From: Bufo bufo
Lineage: Eukaryota; Chordata; Amphibia; Anura; Bufonidae
Reading direction: 5' to 3'
Assembly: GCF_905171765.1 (NCBI RefSeq)
Contig: NC_053392.1
Location: forward strand, 447,978,837-448,042,836
DNA: 64,000 nucleotides
Shown in pieces: positions 11,801-22,732 of the stretch. Below the pieces are notes generated by a model, which ran no database searches, was not told the origin of the DNA, and was given only the letters and a program-made list of their open reading frames with translations. Position 1 is the first letter of the stretch, and every line of letters starts with the position of its first letter. A program made the position numbers and the translations under genes.

Positions 11801-12198
11801 TCAAACAGCATAAGAGACTGCTGCAAAACTTGAGGCTCAGATAGTTTCCTTGATATGCATGGGGGTGATGTGACAGACCGATGGGCTTGGTTTTCATGCG
11901 CCATCTGTGCGCTTTCTGCAGAAGACTGGGTGGGAGATAATGTGAACGTGCTGGATCCACTGTCGGCCACCCAATTGACTAATGCCTGTACCTGCTCAGG
12001 CCTTACCATCCTTAGAACGGCATTGGGCCCCACCAAATATCGCTGTAAATTCTGCTGGCTACTGGGACCTGAGGTAGTTGGTTCACTAGGACGTGTGGCT
12101 GTGGCAGAACGGCCACGTCCTCTCCTAGCACCAGAGGGTCCACTAACACCACCACGACCATGTCCACGTCCGCGTCCCTTATTAGATGTTTTCCTCAT
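8829..12198 (-). pseudogene. hAT transposase (BED finger to hATC dimerisation domain), broken
   Basis: The gene reads leftwards from ATG 12198 (MRKTSNKGRGRGHGRGG). It has a Gly/Arg-rich then Ser/Asp-rich N-terminal region, then a BED-type zinc finger (CTLCHQSLKRG ... RHLHAKH, about 11260-11340). The RNase H-like core follows (DTWTSKHGQ; VVCDNGRNL), with an acidic low-complexity insertion. The C-terminal hATC dimerisation domain includes LACPAASVLSERVFSTAG and ends at 8829. Two in-frame TAG stops (11539-11541 and 10345-10347) each sit where the second hAT copy or the context indicates Trp. The frame also shifts in the Glu-rich microsatellite between about 9590 and 9720. With only three lesions it is a fairly young fossil. 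Confidence 0.88.
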
Positions 12199-12209
12199 TG
12201 TTCCCGTTC

Positions 12210-13830
12210 ACCACAATTTTGAGAATGGCAAATTTGGGAATACTTTTTCAACCCAGAACAAAAAGTCTGCTTTTACGGTCACTACAAATAACTTGACCAG
12301 CTAAAACTGTGCAGATTTGGTTGAATAGAGATGTGAGACCTGTTTTTTTTTTGCGCTGTGTGACAGTTATAGGTTTAATCACAGAATGACACTTCTATCA
12401 GCACGCTAGCGTGTGTCTTAGGTTTTTCTGAATGACACTATCAATACCTTCAATGTAAGATTTTCTTTTTGGGATAGATTTTAAGTAGGCCTCAAATACC
12501 ACAAACTAGTTATTTTCAGAATGGTAAATTTGGGAATGCTTTTTCAACCCAGAACAAAAAGTCTGCTTTTACGGTCACTACAAATAACTTGACCAGCTAA
12601 AACTGTGCAGATTTGGTTGAATAGAGATGTGAGACCTGTTTTTTTTTGCGCTGTGTGACAGTTATAGATTTAATCACAGAATGACACTTCTATCAGCACG
12701 CTAGCGTGTGTCTTAGGTTTTTCTGAATGACACTATCAATACCTTCAATGTAAGATTTTCTTTTTGGGATAGATTTCAAGTAGGCCTCAAATACCACAAA
12801 CTAGTTATTTTGAGAATGGCAAATTTGGGAATGCTTTTTCAACCCAGAACAAAAAGTCTGCTTTTACGGTCACTACAAATAACTTGACCAGCTAAAACTG
12901 TGCAGATTTGGTTAAATAGAGATGTGAGACCTGTTTTTTTTTGCGCTGTGTGACAGTTATAGGTTTAATCACAGAATGACACTTCTATCAGCACGCTAGC
13001 GTGTGTCTTAGGTTTTTCTGAATGACACTATCAATACCTTCAATGTAAGATTTTCTTTTTGGGATAGATTTCAAGTAGGCCTCAAATACCACAAACTAGT
13101 TATTTTGAGAATGGCAAATTTGGGAATGCTTTTTCAACCCAGAACAAAAAGTCTGCTTTTACGGTCACTACAAATAACTTGACCAGCTAAAACTGTGCAG
13201 ATTTGGTTGAATAGAGATGTGAGACCTGTTTTTTTTTCCGCTGTGTGACAGTTATAGGTTTAATCACAGAATGACACTTCTATCAGCACGCTAGCGTGTG
13301 TCTTAGGTTTTTCTGAATGACACTATCAATACCTTCAATGTAAGATTTTCTTTTTGGGATAGATTTCAAGTAGGCCTCAAATACCACAAACTAGTTATTT
13401 TGAGAATGGCAAATTTGGGAATGCTTTTTCAACCCAGAACAAAAAGTCTGCTTTTACGGTCACTACAAATAACTTGACCAGCTAAAACTGTGCAGATTTG
13501 GTTGAATAGAGATGTGAGACCTGTTTTTTTTTCCGCTGTGTGACAGTTATAGGTTTAATCACAGAATGACACTTCTATCAGCACGCTAGCGTGTGTCTTA
13601 GGTTTTTCTGAATGACACTATCAATACCTTCAATGTAAGATTTTCTTTTTGGGATAGATTTCAAGTAGGCCTCAAATACCACAAACTAGTTATTTTCAGA
13701 ATGGCAAATTTGGGAATGGTTTTTCAACCCAGAACAAAAAGTCTGCTTTTACGATCACTACAAATAACTTGACCAGCCAAAACTGTGCAGATTTGGTTGA
13801 ATAGGAATGTCAGGTCTATTTTTTAGGCGC
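12210..13830. repeat. About 295-bp tandem repeat inside hAT1, 5-6 copies
   Basis: The unit starts at 'gaatggcaaatttgggaat' (about 12222, 12519, 12814, 13108, 13402, 13699). It contains 'gtcactacaaataacttgac', a T-run, 'cacgctagcgtgtgtc' (a short palindrome) and 'gataga'. Copies are almost identical, so the array expanded recently or is being homogenised. It lies directly upstream of the transposase start, so it could include promoter sequence; that is inference only. Confidence 0.92.
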
Positions 13831-13839
13831 TGGGTGACA

Positions 13840-14125
13840 GGCTCAACTTGCCCCTGATGTAATATATGGCCAAAAAATAACCACACTGTTGATGGTTAAA
13901 TGCACTTGGGTGACACAGGCTCAGCCTGCAGCTGATGTAGTATATGGCCAAAAAATAACCAGACTGTTGATGGTTAAATGCACTTCGGTGACACAGGCTC
14001 AGCCTGCAGCTGATGTAGTATATGGCCAAAAAATAACCAGACTGTTGATGGTTAAATGCACTTCGGTGACACAGGCTCAGCCTGCAGCTGATGTAGGATA
14101 TAGCACAAAATAACCACACTATCGA
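13840..14125. repeat. About 70-bp tandem repeat near the right end of hAT1, 4 copies
   Basis: The unit 'ggtgacacaggctcagcctg ... gatgtagtatatggccaaaaa ... gatggttaaatgcactt' recurs four times. The outer copies are more diverged than the inner two. Together with the other arrays it fills the DNA between the gene and the subterminal region. Confidence 0.88.
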
Positions 14126-14856
14126 TGGTTAAATACACTTGGTGATAGCTCGTGCTGGCGCACCACAAGTCACAAAATGGCCGCCGATCACCCCAGAAAA
14201 AAAGTGATCTAAAAACGCTCTGGGCAGCCTCAAAAAAGTGAGCAAGTCAATAATAGCACTTCAATGATCCACAGCTGCAGATCGATTACAGAATGAAGTC
14301 TTTTGGAGGAGTTAATCTGCCTAATCTCGCCCTAATGTAGCAGCTGCAACCTCTCCCTATACTGATCATAGCAGAGTGACGTGCGGCGCTACGTGACTCC
14401 AGCTTAAATAGAGGCTGGGTCACATGGTGCACTGGCCAATCACAGCCATGCCAATAGTAGGCATGGCTGTGATGGCCTCTTGGGGCAAGTAGTATGACGC
14501 TTGTTGATTGGCTGCTTTGCAGCCTTTCAAAAAGCGCCAAGAAAGCGCCGAACACCGAACCCGAACCCGGACTTTTACGAAAATGTTCGGGTTCGGGTCC
14601 GTGTCACGGACACCCCAAAATTCGGTACGAACCCGAACTATACAGTTCGGGTTCGCTCATCCCTATTCACAATGCATTGGTGTGTATGGAAATAAAAGCT
14701 ATTAGAAGGATTTTGAGCTTTATTCACTTTTTTAAACACTGCTATTATTTTGAACACAACTGTATATATATATATATATATTTTTTTTTTACTGGATGCC
14801 TCAGCATGGAAAAGCACATTCTGCTCGAATACAGTAAATGGAATAGCATCCCTGAG

Positions 14857-16446
14857 TAGTGATGGATGAACAACGGCCGGGACGGTTCGCGAACCGCAAG
14901 TTCACGGCGGGCCCCATTCACTTTAATGGCAGATGAACCTGAAAAACCTTCAGCTCATATTTGCAGCGACCAAATACTTAGTAGAAGTGTGCAAATAGAC
15001 TCACAACATGGACAGTGACATACTAGAGGGGGATCAATGAAAAAAATTCCAACAAAAAATATGTATCTTAATCAGGGGACATATGCGTCTTAAAGGGAAA
15101 TTCTCTGAAATGTGCCCTGTTGGAGCCTAGAAATTTTTTATTTTAGGCCACAGGAGTACGGGCCTTAAAAATTAGGCATTCACCTGACATAAAATACATT
15201 CTGATTATGTGGCTCGAGGTACATTATGCGGTTACTGAATAACAATTTTACTGTAGCCCACTTTTTTCACTTTTTTGGGGGGGCAACTGGTATATCACAC
15301 CAGTAGAAATTATTTTTTCCAATGTAGTTTGTCACTATCTGTCGCTGAGGTAACGCAGCAAAACCGCTAACCAATGCTGCACTACCCAAATGCAATATAT
15401 AGAAAGTATATTATTGGTATATCACACCCCTGCTTCAATCAGTTTTTTTGGGGGGCAACTAGTATATCACACCAGTAGATATTATTTGTTCCAATAGCGT
15501 TTGTCACTCTGTGAGCTGAGGTAACGCAGCTAAACCACAAACAAATGCTGCACTACCTAAATGCACTATATAGAAGTATAGAATTGGTATATAACACCCC
15601 TGCTTCAATACGATTTTTTGGGGGGGCAACTGATATTTAACACCAGTAGAAATTATTTGTTCCAATAGCAATTGTCACTCTGTGAGCTGAGGTAATACAG
15701 CAAAACTGCAAACAAATGCTGCACTACCAAAATGAACTATATAGAAAGTATATAATTGGTATATAACACCCCTGCTTCAATCAGTTTTTTTGTGGGACAA
15801 CTGTTATATCACACCGGTAGAAATGATTTGTTCCAATGGCGTTTGTCACTATCTGTAGCTGTGGTAACACAGCAAAACTGCAAACAAATGCTGCACTACC
15901 TAAATGCACTATATAGAAAGTATATTATTGGTATATAACACCGCTGCCTCAATCAGTTTTTTTGGGGGGGCAACTGGTATATCACACAGGTAGAAATTAT
16001 TTGTTCCAATAGCGTTTGGCACTCTGTAGCTGCAGTATCGCAGCAGAACCGCACACAACTTCTGCACAATATAAATGCACTATAATATACTTTCTATGTT
16101 AGAAAGTATAAGTATATCACACCCCTCAGTAAGTCACACCTATCAATAGCACACCTGTACCAGTCCTTAAAAGGACTTTTGTGGTCCTATTAGCTAGCGT
16201 TTGGTGTCCCTGCTCCACAGGCGGTCAGATCAGGTTTATTTATAAGGTGGGGGTATGTCCATGTGCTGAAACGTCTCAATTGGCTGTCCTGTACCACCTT
16301 ATGGATATGTCATGGGTCAAAGTTCTTCGCAATGTAAAAGAATATGACGCCGGCGGACATCGCCAAATGTCCGCCCATTCGGCGAACCTCGAATGAGCAA
16401 AGTTTGCCACTAAACAACCGTCGGGCGAACCGCAAGGCCATCTCTA
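14857..16446. mobile_element. Non-autonomous hAT element with internal tandem repeats
   Basis: A 1.59-kb element bounded by a perfect 8-bp duplication, tccctgag (14849-14856 and 16447-16454). The ends read tagtgatggatgaac and, inverted, tagagatggccttgc; both sub-ends carry 'gcggttcg'/'ggcgaacc' motifs. The interior (about 15240-16090) holds five diverged units of about 170 bp with 'ggggggcaactggtatatca' and 'tgctgcacta'. No transposase sequence is seen. It is related in design to hAT1 (TAG...GATG ends, subterminal gttcg repeats, minisatellite body) but is a different family. Confidence 0.88.
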
Positions 16447-16679
16447 TCCCTGAGGAAATGGGCCCAACAGAGGCCATTGTAGATATTTTAACACATGCAT
16501 AGGGAGTTTACCCAAACGGATGACACAGAGTAAAAAGACCTTGCCTAAGACTATAGAATTTAAAAGATTAAAGATATTTGTTTTGGTACATTCAGACATT
16601 GTAAAAGAATTGGAATTGAATAACGCTAAAAAAAATACCTGTCATGTTAGGAAATAAACTAGTGACTGTCTTCCATCTA
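16447..16679. other. Unassigned DNA between two transposons
   Basis: About 230 bp with no repeat terminus, reading frame or RNA-like structure that I can recognise. The first 8 bp are the hAT target duplicate. The sequence probably continues 14765-14848 as older locus DNA. Confidence 0.5.
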
Positions 16680-17922
16680 TAGTGCTGCCCATAATTATTC
16701 ATACCCCTGGCAAATTTTGACTTAAAGTTACTTTTATTCGACCAGCAAGTAATTTTTTGACGGGAAATTACATAGGTGTCTCCCAAAAGATAATAAGTCG
16801 ATGTACAAGAGGGATTATTGTGGAAAAAATAACATTTCTCAGCTTTTATTTACATTTGAGCAAAAAGTGTCCACTCCAAAATTATTCATACCCTTCTCAA
16901 TAATTAATAGAAAAGCCTTTATTGGCTTTTACAGCAATCAAACGCTTCTTATAATTGCAGACCAGCTTTTTGCATGTCTCCACAGGTATTTTAGCCCATT
17001 CATCTTTAGCAATGAGCTCCAAATCTTTCAGGTTGGAGGGTCTTCTTGCCATCACCCTGATCTTTAGCTCCCTCCACAGATTCTCAATTGAAACCAAGTC
17101 TGGACTCTGGCTGGGCCACTCCAAAACATTAATGTTGTTGTCTGCTAACCATTTCTTCACCACTTTTGCTGTGTGTTTTGGGTCATTGTCATGTTTCTCT
17201 GCAGACTGCCTGATGTTGTCCTTGAGAATCCTCATGTATTGCTCTTTTTTTCATGGTGCCGTTTACTGTGATTAGGTTCCCTGGTCCATTGGCTTAAAAA
17301 CACCCCCAAAGCATTAGGTTCCTACCACCATGTTTGACAGTGGGGATGGTGTTCTTTGGGTTGAAGGCTTCTCCTTTTTTTACGCCAATTGAAGGAAACA
17401 TCATTGTGACCAAACAATTCAATTTTTGTTTTATCTGACCATAACACAGAAGACCAGAAGTCTTCTTCTTTGTCCAGATGAGCTTTTGCAAAGGCCAAGC
17501 AAGCTTTTGTGTGCCTTATCTGGAGAAGTGGTGTCCTCCTTGGTCTGCATTGTGCAGTGTCCATTGGATTGACTGCCTTGAGACATTGCCACCAGCAGAG
17601 CCCAGATTCACCAGGATGGCCTTGGTGGTGATCCTTGGATTCTTTTTTACCTCTCTAACCATCCTCCTGGCCAGCACAGGTGTCACTTTTGGCTTCCGAC
17701 CACGTCCTCTGAGATTTTCCACAGTGCGGAACATCTTGTATTTTTAGCTCAAATGTAAATAAAAGCAATAATTTTTTCCACAATAATGCCTCTTGTACAT
17801 TGTCTTATTATCTTTTGGGAGACACCTATGTCATTTCCCGTCAAAAAATTACCCTGCTGGTTGAATAAAAGTAACTTTAAGTCAAAATTTGCCTGGGGTA
17901 TGAATAATTATGGGCAGCACTG
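16680..17922 (-). mobile_element. Tc1-like DNA transposon, decayed
   Basis: The ends are agtgctgcccataattattc near 16681 and the inverse gaataattatgggcagcact at about 17902-17921. TA lies at 17923-17924 and, allowing one C-to-T change at the first base, at 16678-16679. A second pair of matching blocks (cccgtcaaaaaattac; gggagacacctatg) makes inverted repeats of about 120 bp with internal repeats. The transposase reads leftwards and is broken. Confidence 0.88.
16897..17734 (-). pseudogene. Tc1-type DD34E transposase, several frameshifts
   Basis: The surviving part begins with MFRTVENLRGRGRKPKV; the first DNA-binding helix is missing. The GRGRKPKV linker and a second helix region (ISR-like '[13 protein letters not shown]') are visible. 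The catalytic first D is in [12 protein letters not shown], the second in [10 protein letters not shown] and the E in IENLWREL, 34 apart. Coding switches frame at least three times (around 17520, 17330 and 17240). PDLVSIEN replaces the usual PDLNPIEN. Confidence 0.83.
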
Positions 17923-17924
17923 TA

Positions 17925-19084
17925 CTTCACATTAAATAGTGATATTGGATGGTATAAGCTATTCTTCCATTTGTTACTTGCAATCAATTTGCTTACAGCG
18001 CTTGTCCAGTGTTCACCCTACTTATAAGCATAGCATCCAACATATTTGACATCCATATATTGTCCACATTCAACTACCAATCATATATTTGTAGAGTAAA
18101 TGCAGATCTCTACAGGCAAGTCATTTAGCAACTCATCTAATAAATAAAATGCCTACTATGTTATAACTTACCTACTTAAATGTGTGATTTATCCAGAGAC
18201 CACAGTATAAATATATTTTTTTTAAATCGGTGTAAGTAGCAAATATGTACAAGTACATAATATAAAGATTTGTCTGTATTTGTATAGCAGTTGAGCACTG
18301 GTTTCTGAGAAATACACACTTAAATAATTCCTTAACGCCAAGTCAAAGCAGTTTGTAAATAAAGTTATGCTTTAGGCCATTGATTTGAAAACTCCCTTGT
18401 ATAAAGCAGGTGTACAAAGTCACGTGAAAACATGATTAATGCTATCCAAATAAACCTTCCTACACCAGTGCTTTCATTGCCCATGTTGGCATCACATTTG
18501 GTTGTAGCTATAAATGGCTGAGTGTGGAAAATAATCATTATATAAACAATATATAACATTCTGAGGTTTGGCCAGCTATTTAAAACTCGATTAAAAAAGT
18601 AACATGTTTAAACAGTTAATTGATTTCAGTACATTTTCAAAATCTTGGAAAATATGTAATATTTCATTATGATTCAAAATCCAGAAAGAAGGCTTGTAAA
18701 TTGAAATCAAATAGTTACTTATGAGCTGTTCCCAGTGGTCAAAATAGGCCTCCTGCTATTTAATTTAGCTTGTTTGAAATTTACAAGTTTTGCAATACAG
18801 TTATAGCAGATCTGCAATGTTAGTGAAACACATGAAATTTGAATCCTATACACTTGTGTTTACAATGCCAGTATAGGCAGATAATCCACTTGTAGGGTAA
18901 TCTGGCAATATGCATTGGATAAATGTTGCTTGGGCCCAACGAGTTTGACAGGACCAGCTATCTATTTACTATTTATAGAAGCCTCCTGACTCTCCTCCAA
19001 TGGCAGATGTCAGAAAAAGATTGGGCAACTGGATTTCAACTGCCCATTCCTTTTGTTCTTGTGGGAATAAGTCAACACCTATCA
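17925..19084. other. AT-rich DNA, no recognised element
   Basis: About 1.1 kb of non-repetitive looking AT-rich sequence without a convincing frame, splice-bounded exon, terminus or tandem repeat. The last 150 bp (from about 18930: 'caatggcagatgtcagaaaa', 'ttgttcttgtgggaataagt') has the look of an interspersed repeat fragment, but I could not find its partner in this window. It may be the oldest locus DNA here. Confidence 0.45.
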
Positions 19085-19767
19085 TGTCTGAGATGGCAGG
19101 TAACAGACGTGCGGCAGAGAGTGGAGGGAAGAGGAGTACCTTTCCACTAGGGAGAGGGAGAAGTGGTGACCCCAAGCTCACCTGGCACTGGCACCAGGCT
19201 GCCCTGACGTCTCTAGATGGGCCGGTAACCAGTACACCGATCACGTGCCTCATCCCTGGCTTACCCTGAAATAACCCCTCGGTAGCGACTAGGGCGGTGG
19301 GAGCACTAGTCCTCACCACTGATACCTAGGGTAAAAACAGGGAAAGGACAAAAAACACAACCACAATCAGCAATTCCCGGAGGGAGACAACAACAACAGG
19401 AGACAACAACAGGAGTGAACCGGAGAACCAACAGCTCCAGTTCCAACGGCTACACAGCAAGTTATCCATCTGAAGTCAGAATAGAAGATCTGGAAGGAAG
19501 GTCTATATCTGGCAACAAGAGAAGCAGAAAGGGAGAATATATAGTAGCTCAGAGTGGCTGACAGTGAACAGCTGAAAGGAAAAGCTACAGATTCCTACAT
19601 GGGACAAAAAGGATCGTAAACCTAAGCAGCAAAACCTGGACCAGAATCCATTCTCACCATTTGGTCATGTAGCGATCCCTTGAGAAACTGAGCGCGTAGC
19701 CACCCGCTGCGACTTTCTGACCCCAGGTACAACAGGGTCAGCGATAGGTCATGACACCCTCGTGACA
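19085..19767 (-). mobile_element. Probable Gypsy LTR (Gypsy1 3' LTR), minus strand
   Basis: Reading leftwards, the chromodomain of the Gypsy1 fragment runs into 'gtggtactgtcacgag'. This matches the point where the other Gypsy elements here start their LTRs (TGTCAC at 22733 and 32499). The LTR therefore starts at 19767. The far end is not certain; 19085 is placed by a TG (minus-strand CA) and by the 540-690-bp length of the other LTRs. An A/T-rich box (atatatag) near 19532 could be its TATA element. Confidence 0.45.
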
Positions 19768-20337
19768 GTACCACCCTCTCTACGAGGGGCCACAGACACT
19801 CAGGACCAGGTTTCTCCCGGTGAGAAATATGGAAAGAACGAATTAACCTTTTGGCGTTTACTTCCAAAGCTGGCAACCACATTCTTTCTTCAGGACCGTA
19901 ACCCCTCCAATGCACCAGATATTGAAGGGAGCGACGGACGAAACGAGAATCTACTATTCTTGCCAACTCAAATTCCAAATTGCCATCGACAATGAATGCA
20001 GGGGGCGGGAAAGTTGATGGAGGTGCAACATACTTTTTGAGCAGCGATTTATGAAAAACATTATGAATTTTCAAAGTTTGAGGTAGCTCTAGGCGAAATG
20101 CCACGGTGTTAATGACGGCGACTATTTTATAAGGATCTATAAACCTAGGACCCAATTTCCAAGAGGGAACTTTTAACTTAATATTCCTAGTTGACAACCA
20201 CACATAGTCATTCAACCCTAGGTCAGCCATACGTTTATATCTGTCTCCCATATTTTTCAAGTTGCTTTGAATCTTTCGCCATACAGAAGAGAGTGATGAC
20301 GTAAACAGTTCTTCTTCAGGGTTCCCTCAAGGGTCCC
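19768..20337 (-). pseudogene. Gypsy1 integrase C-terminus plus chromodomain, fragment
   Basis: The reading frame is leftwards. It contains the integrase C-terminal block (VWLSTRNIKLKVPSWKLGPR, then PYKIV and HNVFHKSLLK), a proline-rich link and a chromodomain (LARIVDSRF...YLVHWRGYGPEERMW). This is characteristic of chromoviruses, whose chromodomain directs integration to chromatin. It is closely related to Gypsy3 but lacks about eight residues before YVWLS. Everything upstream of 20337 is missing, so only the 3' tip of an element remains. Confidence 0.8.
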
Positions 20338-20859
20338 TGTCACTGAAAGTGCAAAATTGCAGATGAAAACCATATGCAAAAAATCGTGACTTACCAGTAA
20401 AGTTGAGCGGACACCTGGATGTTCGGGTTCGACCGAACTTCACAAAAAAGTTCGAGTTCGGGACCCGAACTTGACCTGAACTTGACCACGAATCTGAACC
20501 CCATTGAAGTCAATGGGGACCCGAACTTTTGAGCACTAAAATGGCTCTAAAAATGTCATGGAAAGGGCTAGAGGGCTGCAAATGGCAGCAAAATGTGGTT
20601 AATAGCATGGCAAGTGCTCTGCAAACAAATGTGGATAGGGAAATGACTTCAAATAACATAAAATACGTACAAAAATAAAATAATAATCTTGATCTAGGAG
20701 GACGAGGTCCATTAAGGAGTAGGGGGTTGAGGAGGCAGTTGATGTGGCGGTGGAGGTGGAAGCGGCGGTGGAGGAGGAGGTAGCCTACACTGCTTTTTTA
20801 TTAAAATTTTATTTTATTTTATTAGGGTACACCCCAAAACATTGGGAAATATAACCTGT

Positions 20860-21184
20860 GATAACCCCCTGCAGCCGTACTAAACAAACGTTCAGACAAT
20901 ACACTAGCTGTAGGGCAGGCCAGCACCTCCAAGGAATAAAGGGCATGCCCAGGCCATGTGCCCAATTTGGAGACCCAGAAGTTGAAGGGTGCAGACCCAT
21001 CAGTCAGTACATGTAGGCGTGTGCACATATACTGCCTAAACATGTTGCATGTCCCCATGATGTTCACAATCAAATTGGATATCTTCTCGATGTTCTTTTC
21101 TGCGCCTATCATGTTGATTACGGTTAGAGGCAAATCAGGGTTCCACGCCGGAGAGGGAGCGTGAGAAAGAGAGACCACATCCAA
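20860..21184 (-). pseudogene. hAT transposase C-terminal (hATC) remnant
   Basis: The leftward frame contains DGSAPFNFWVSKLGTW and LACPTASVLSERLFSTA, the hAT C-terminal dimerisation domain. It is very similar to the same region of hAT1 (8830-9130). It ends early: after LFSTAAGG the frame runs off into unrelated sequence, and the upstream side (21060-21184) is also not hAT core. Only about 70 recognisable codons survive. Confidence 0.8.
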
Positions 21185-21299
21185 GGGAGGTTAATTGTTT
21201 GAAATTAAATGTGATCGAGCGGAAAAGTGGGACAAATTATTGAAGCGCAAATGTGGGACAAGTTGTTAAAGTTTAAGCATTGAATGAAAGCAGGGGGTG

Positions 21300-21993
21300 C
21301 GCGTCAATTAAAGAATATTTTTAGAAATTTATGTCCCTGTCACCTATGCAGAGCAGAGGTTTAATCATGGCAAAAATGGTCAAATGTCACCCAAGAATGT
21401 AACAGAAAAATTAGTGATTTTTTTTTACCTGTCTACTAGGTATACCCTGTAGCAGGGTTATATCACAGCCAAAAACTGGTGAATTTCACCCGAGAATGTA
21501 ACAGACAAATTTGTGAAATTTGTTTACCTGTCTACTTGGTATAGCAGGGGTATATAACAGCCAAAATTTGGTGAATTGCACCGGAAAATGTAACAGACAA
21601 ATTATTGAAATTTTTTAACTGTCTAAAAGGTATAGCAGGGGTTTATCACAGCCAAAAGTTGGTGAATTTCACACGAGAATGTAACAGACAAATTAGGGAA
21701 ATTTATTTACCTGTCTGCTAGGTATAGCAGGGGGATATCGCAGCCAAAAATTTGCAAATTTCTCTCGAAAATGTAACAGACAAATTAGTAAAATGTTTTT
21801 AACTGTCTACTAGGTACAACAGTGGTATATCACACCCCAAAATTGGTGAATTTCACCCAAATATGTAACAGACAAATTAGTGACATTTTTTACCTGTCTA
21901 CAAGGTAGAGCAGGGGTATATTACACCCAAAAATATTTATATTTCACTCGAATATGTAATAGACAAATTAATGAAATGTTTTTACCTGTCTAC
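21300..21993. repeat. About 95-110-bp tandem array in hAT2a, left half
   Basis: Units contain 'tttacctgtctactaggta', 'agcaggggtatatcac', 'aaaattggtgaatttcac' and 'tgtaacagacaaatta'. Seven diverged copies run to 21993. The same units continue at 27966-28310, which shows that Gypsy2 sits inside the array. Confidence 0.88.
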
Positions 21994-22200
21994 TGTCACG
22001 GGGCGCCAAATGCTCACTTGGTCTCCCATCAGCCGCAGACCTGCTGCTTAGCTTCGGGAGCGAGGATCTGTGTTTGGCCTCATTCCCAGGGCGGCTTTGC
22101 TAGCTGGGAGGCTCCCTGCTCCTAGGTATGCCTTGAGCACCGAGCTGATCACTCGGTGCTCGACTTGTCTGTCTGTCGGTCATGTGACGCTGGCAAAGTC
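21994..22200 (+). repeat. Gypsy2 outer left LTR, first 207 bp only
   Basis: It begins tgtcacggggcgccaaa and follows the full LTR at 22733 with about 5% differences until 'gtgacgctggc'. It then jumps after a short 'gtctgtctgtcatgtg' duplication into integrase-coding sequence. The junction marks an internal deletion that removed the rest of the LTR and nearly all of the first body. Confidence 0.85.
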
Positions 22201-22214
22201 TGTCTGTCATGTGA

Positions 22215-22732
22215 AAAAGTTCTCAAAATTTCAAGGCCGATAGGAGACGTTCAAGGGGGGTGAACTTTCATGTTGGGGATAAAGTATGGTTGTCCTCCAA
22301 GAATCTATCTCTCAAGGTAGCTTCTAGAAAGTTTGCTCCTCATTTTATTGGACCGTATAAGATCACGGAGGTGATTAATCCGGTATCGTTTAAGTTGGAG
22401 CTGCCCGATTCGTTCCACATTCATAATGTATGTCATAAATCTCTACTTAAAAAGTATTTTGAACCTGTTGTACCGTTGTAAGCCTTGCCTCCGCCGATTC
22501 TTGTTAGTGATGCTGTCGAGTATGTGGTGTCTAAGATAGTGGATGTCAGGAGAGTGCGTAATTCCTTACAGTACCTGATTCACTGGAAGGGGTATTGACC
22601 CGAAGAGAGATCTTGGGTACCCGCAAGGGAGGTTCATGCTCCTAGACTTGTTTGAAAATTTAATTTAGAACACCCTGAAAGGCCATCGCCTGATGTCTTA
22701 GGTCCGGTGGCTCCTCGTAAAAGGGGGGGTAC
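22215..22732 (+). pseudogene. Gypsy2 first-unit integrase C-terminus and chromodomain
   Basis: This block matches 27085-27604 of the second unit. It has VWLSSKNLSLKVASRKFAPH, PYKITEV and HNVCHKSLLKKYF, then a chromodomain with internal stops (a TGA at the GYGPEE position, and others). It leads directly into the middle LTR, as expected for the 3' end of a Gypsy element. It is non-functional. Confidence 0.85.

Larger units (their letters stand above)
6905..14665 (-). mobile_element. hAT DNA transposon, near-complete (hAT1)
   Basis: A 7.76-kb insertion into element D with a perfect 8-bp duplication, ttcacaat (6897-6904 and 14666-14673). The ends are tagagttgagcgaac and, inverted, tagggatgagcgaac. 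Subterminal 'ttcgggttcg' repeats occur at both ends. Order on the plus strand: left end, 141-bp minisatellite, transposase gene read leftwards, 295-bp minisatellite, about 70-bp minisatellite, right end. The presence of most of a transposase makes it the likely parent type of the shorter hAT copies here. Confidence 0.9.
2905..14762 (+). mobile_element. Tc1-like DNA transposon (element D), split by two hAT insertions
   Basis: The left end is cagttgtgctcaaaataata at 2905 and the matching inverted end (tattattttgaacacaactg) is at 14762. TA flanks both (2903-2904 and 14763-14764). Element D's own sequence survives as three pieces: 2905-4188, about 6680-6904 and 14666-14762. The gaps are filled by hAT elements with clear 8-bp duplications. 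Rejoined, the host element is about 1.6 kb, a normal Tc1 size. The motif caaaataatagca recurs at about 3093, as in Tc1 families with internal direct repeats near the end. Confidence 0.88.

Noticed and set aside
9034..12304. Plus-strand frames opposite the hAT gene, some Ser- or Pro-rich
   Set aside because: They are antisense shadows of the Glu- and Ala-coding repeats in the transposase gene.
12210..13830. CRISPR-like or satellite centromeric array
   Set aside because: Units of 295 bp are contiguous without spacers and are confined by hAT ends; this is eukaryotic DNA.
17925..19084. Possible host exon in the least repetitive stretch
   Set aside because: No frame longer than about 65 codons, no credible splice-bounded coding pattern and no recognised domain.
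22260..22481. Separate small gene with a chromatin-type domain
   Set aside because: It is the integrase end of the first Gypsy2 unit, matching 27120-27350.
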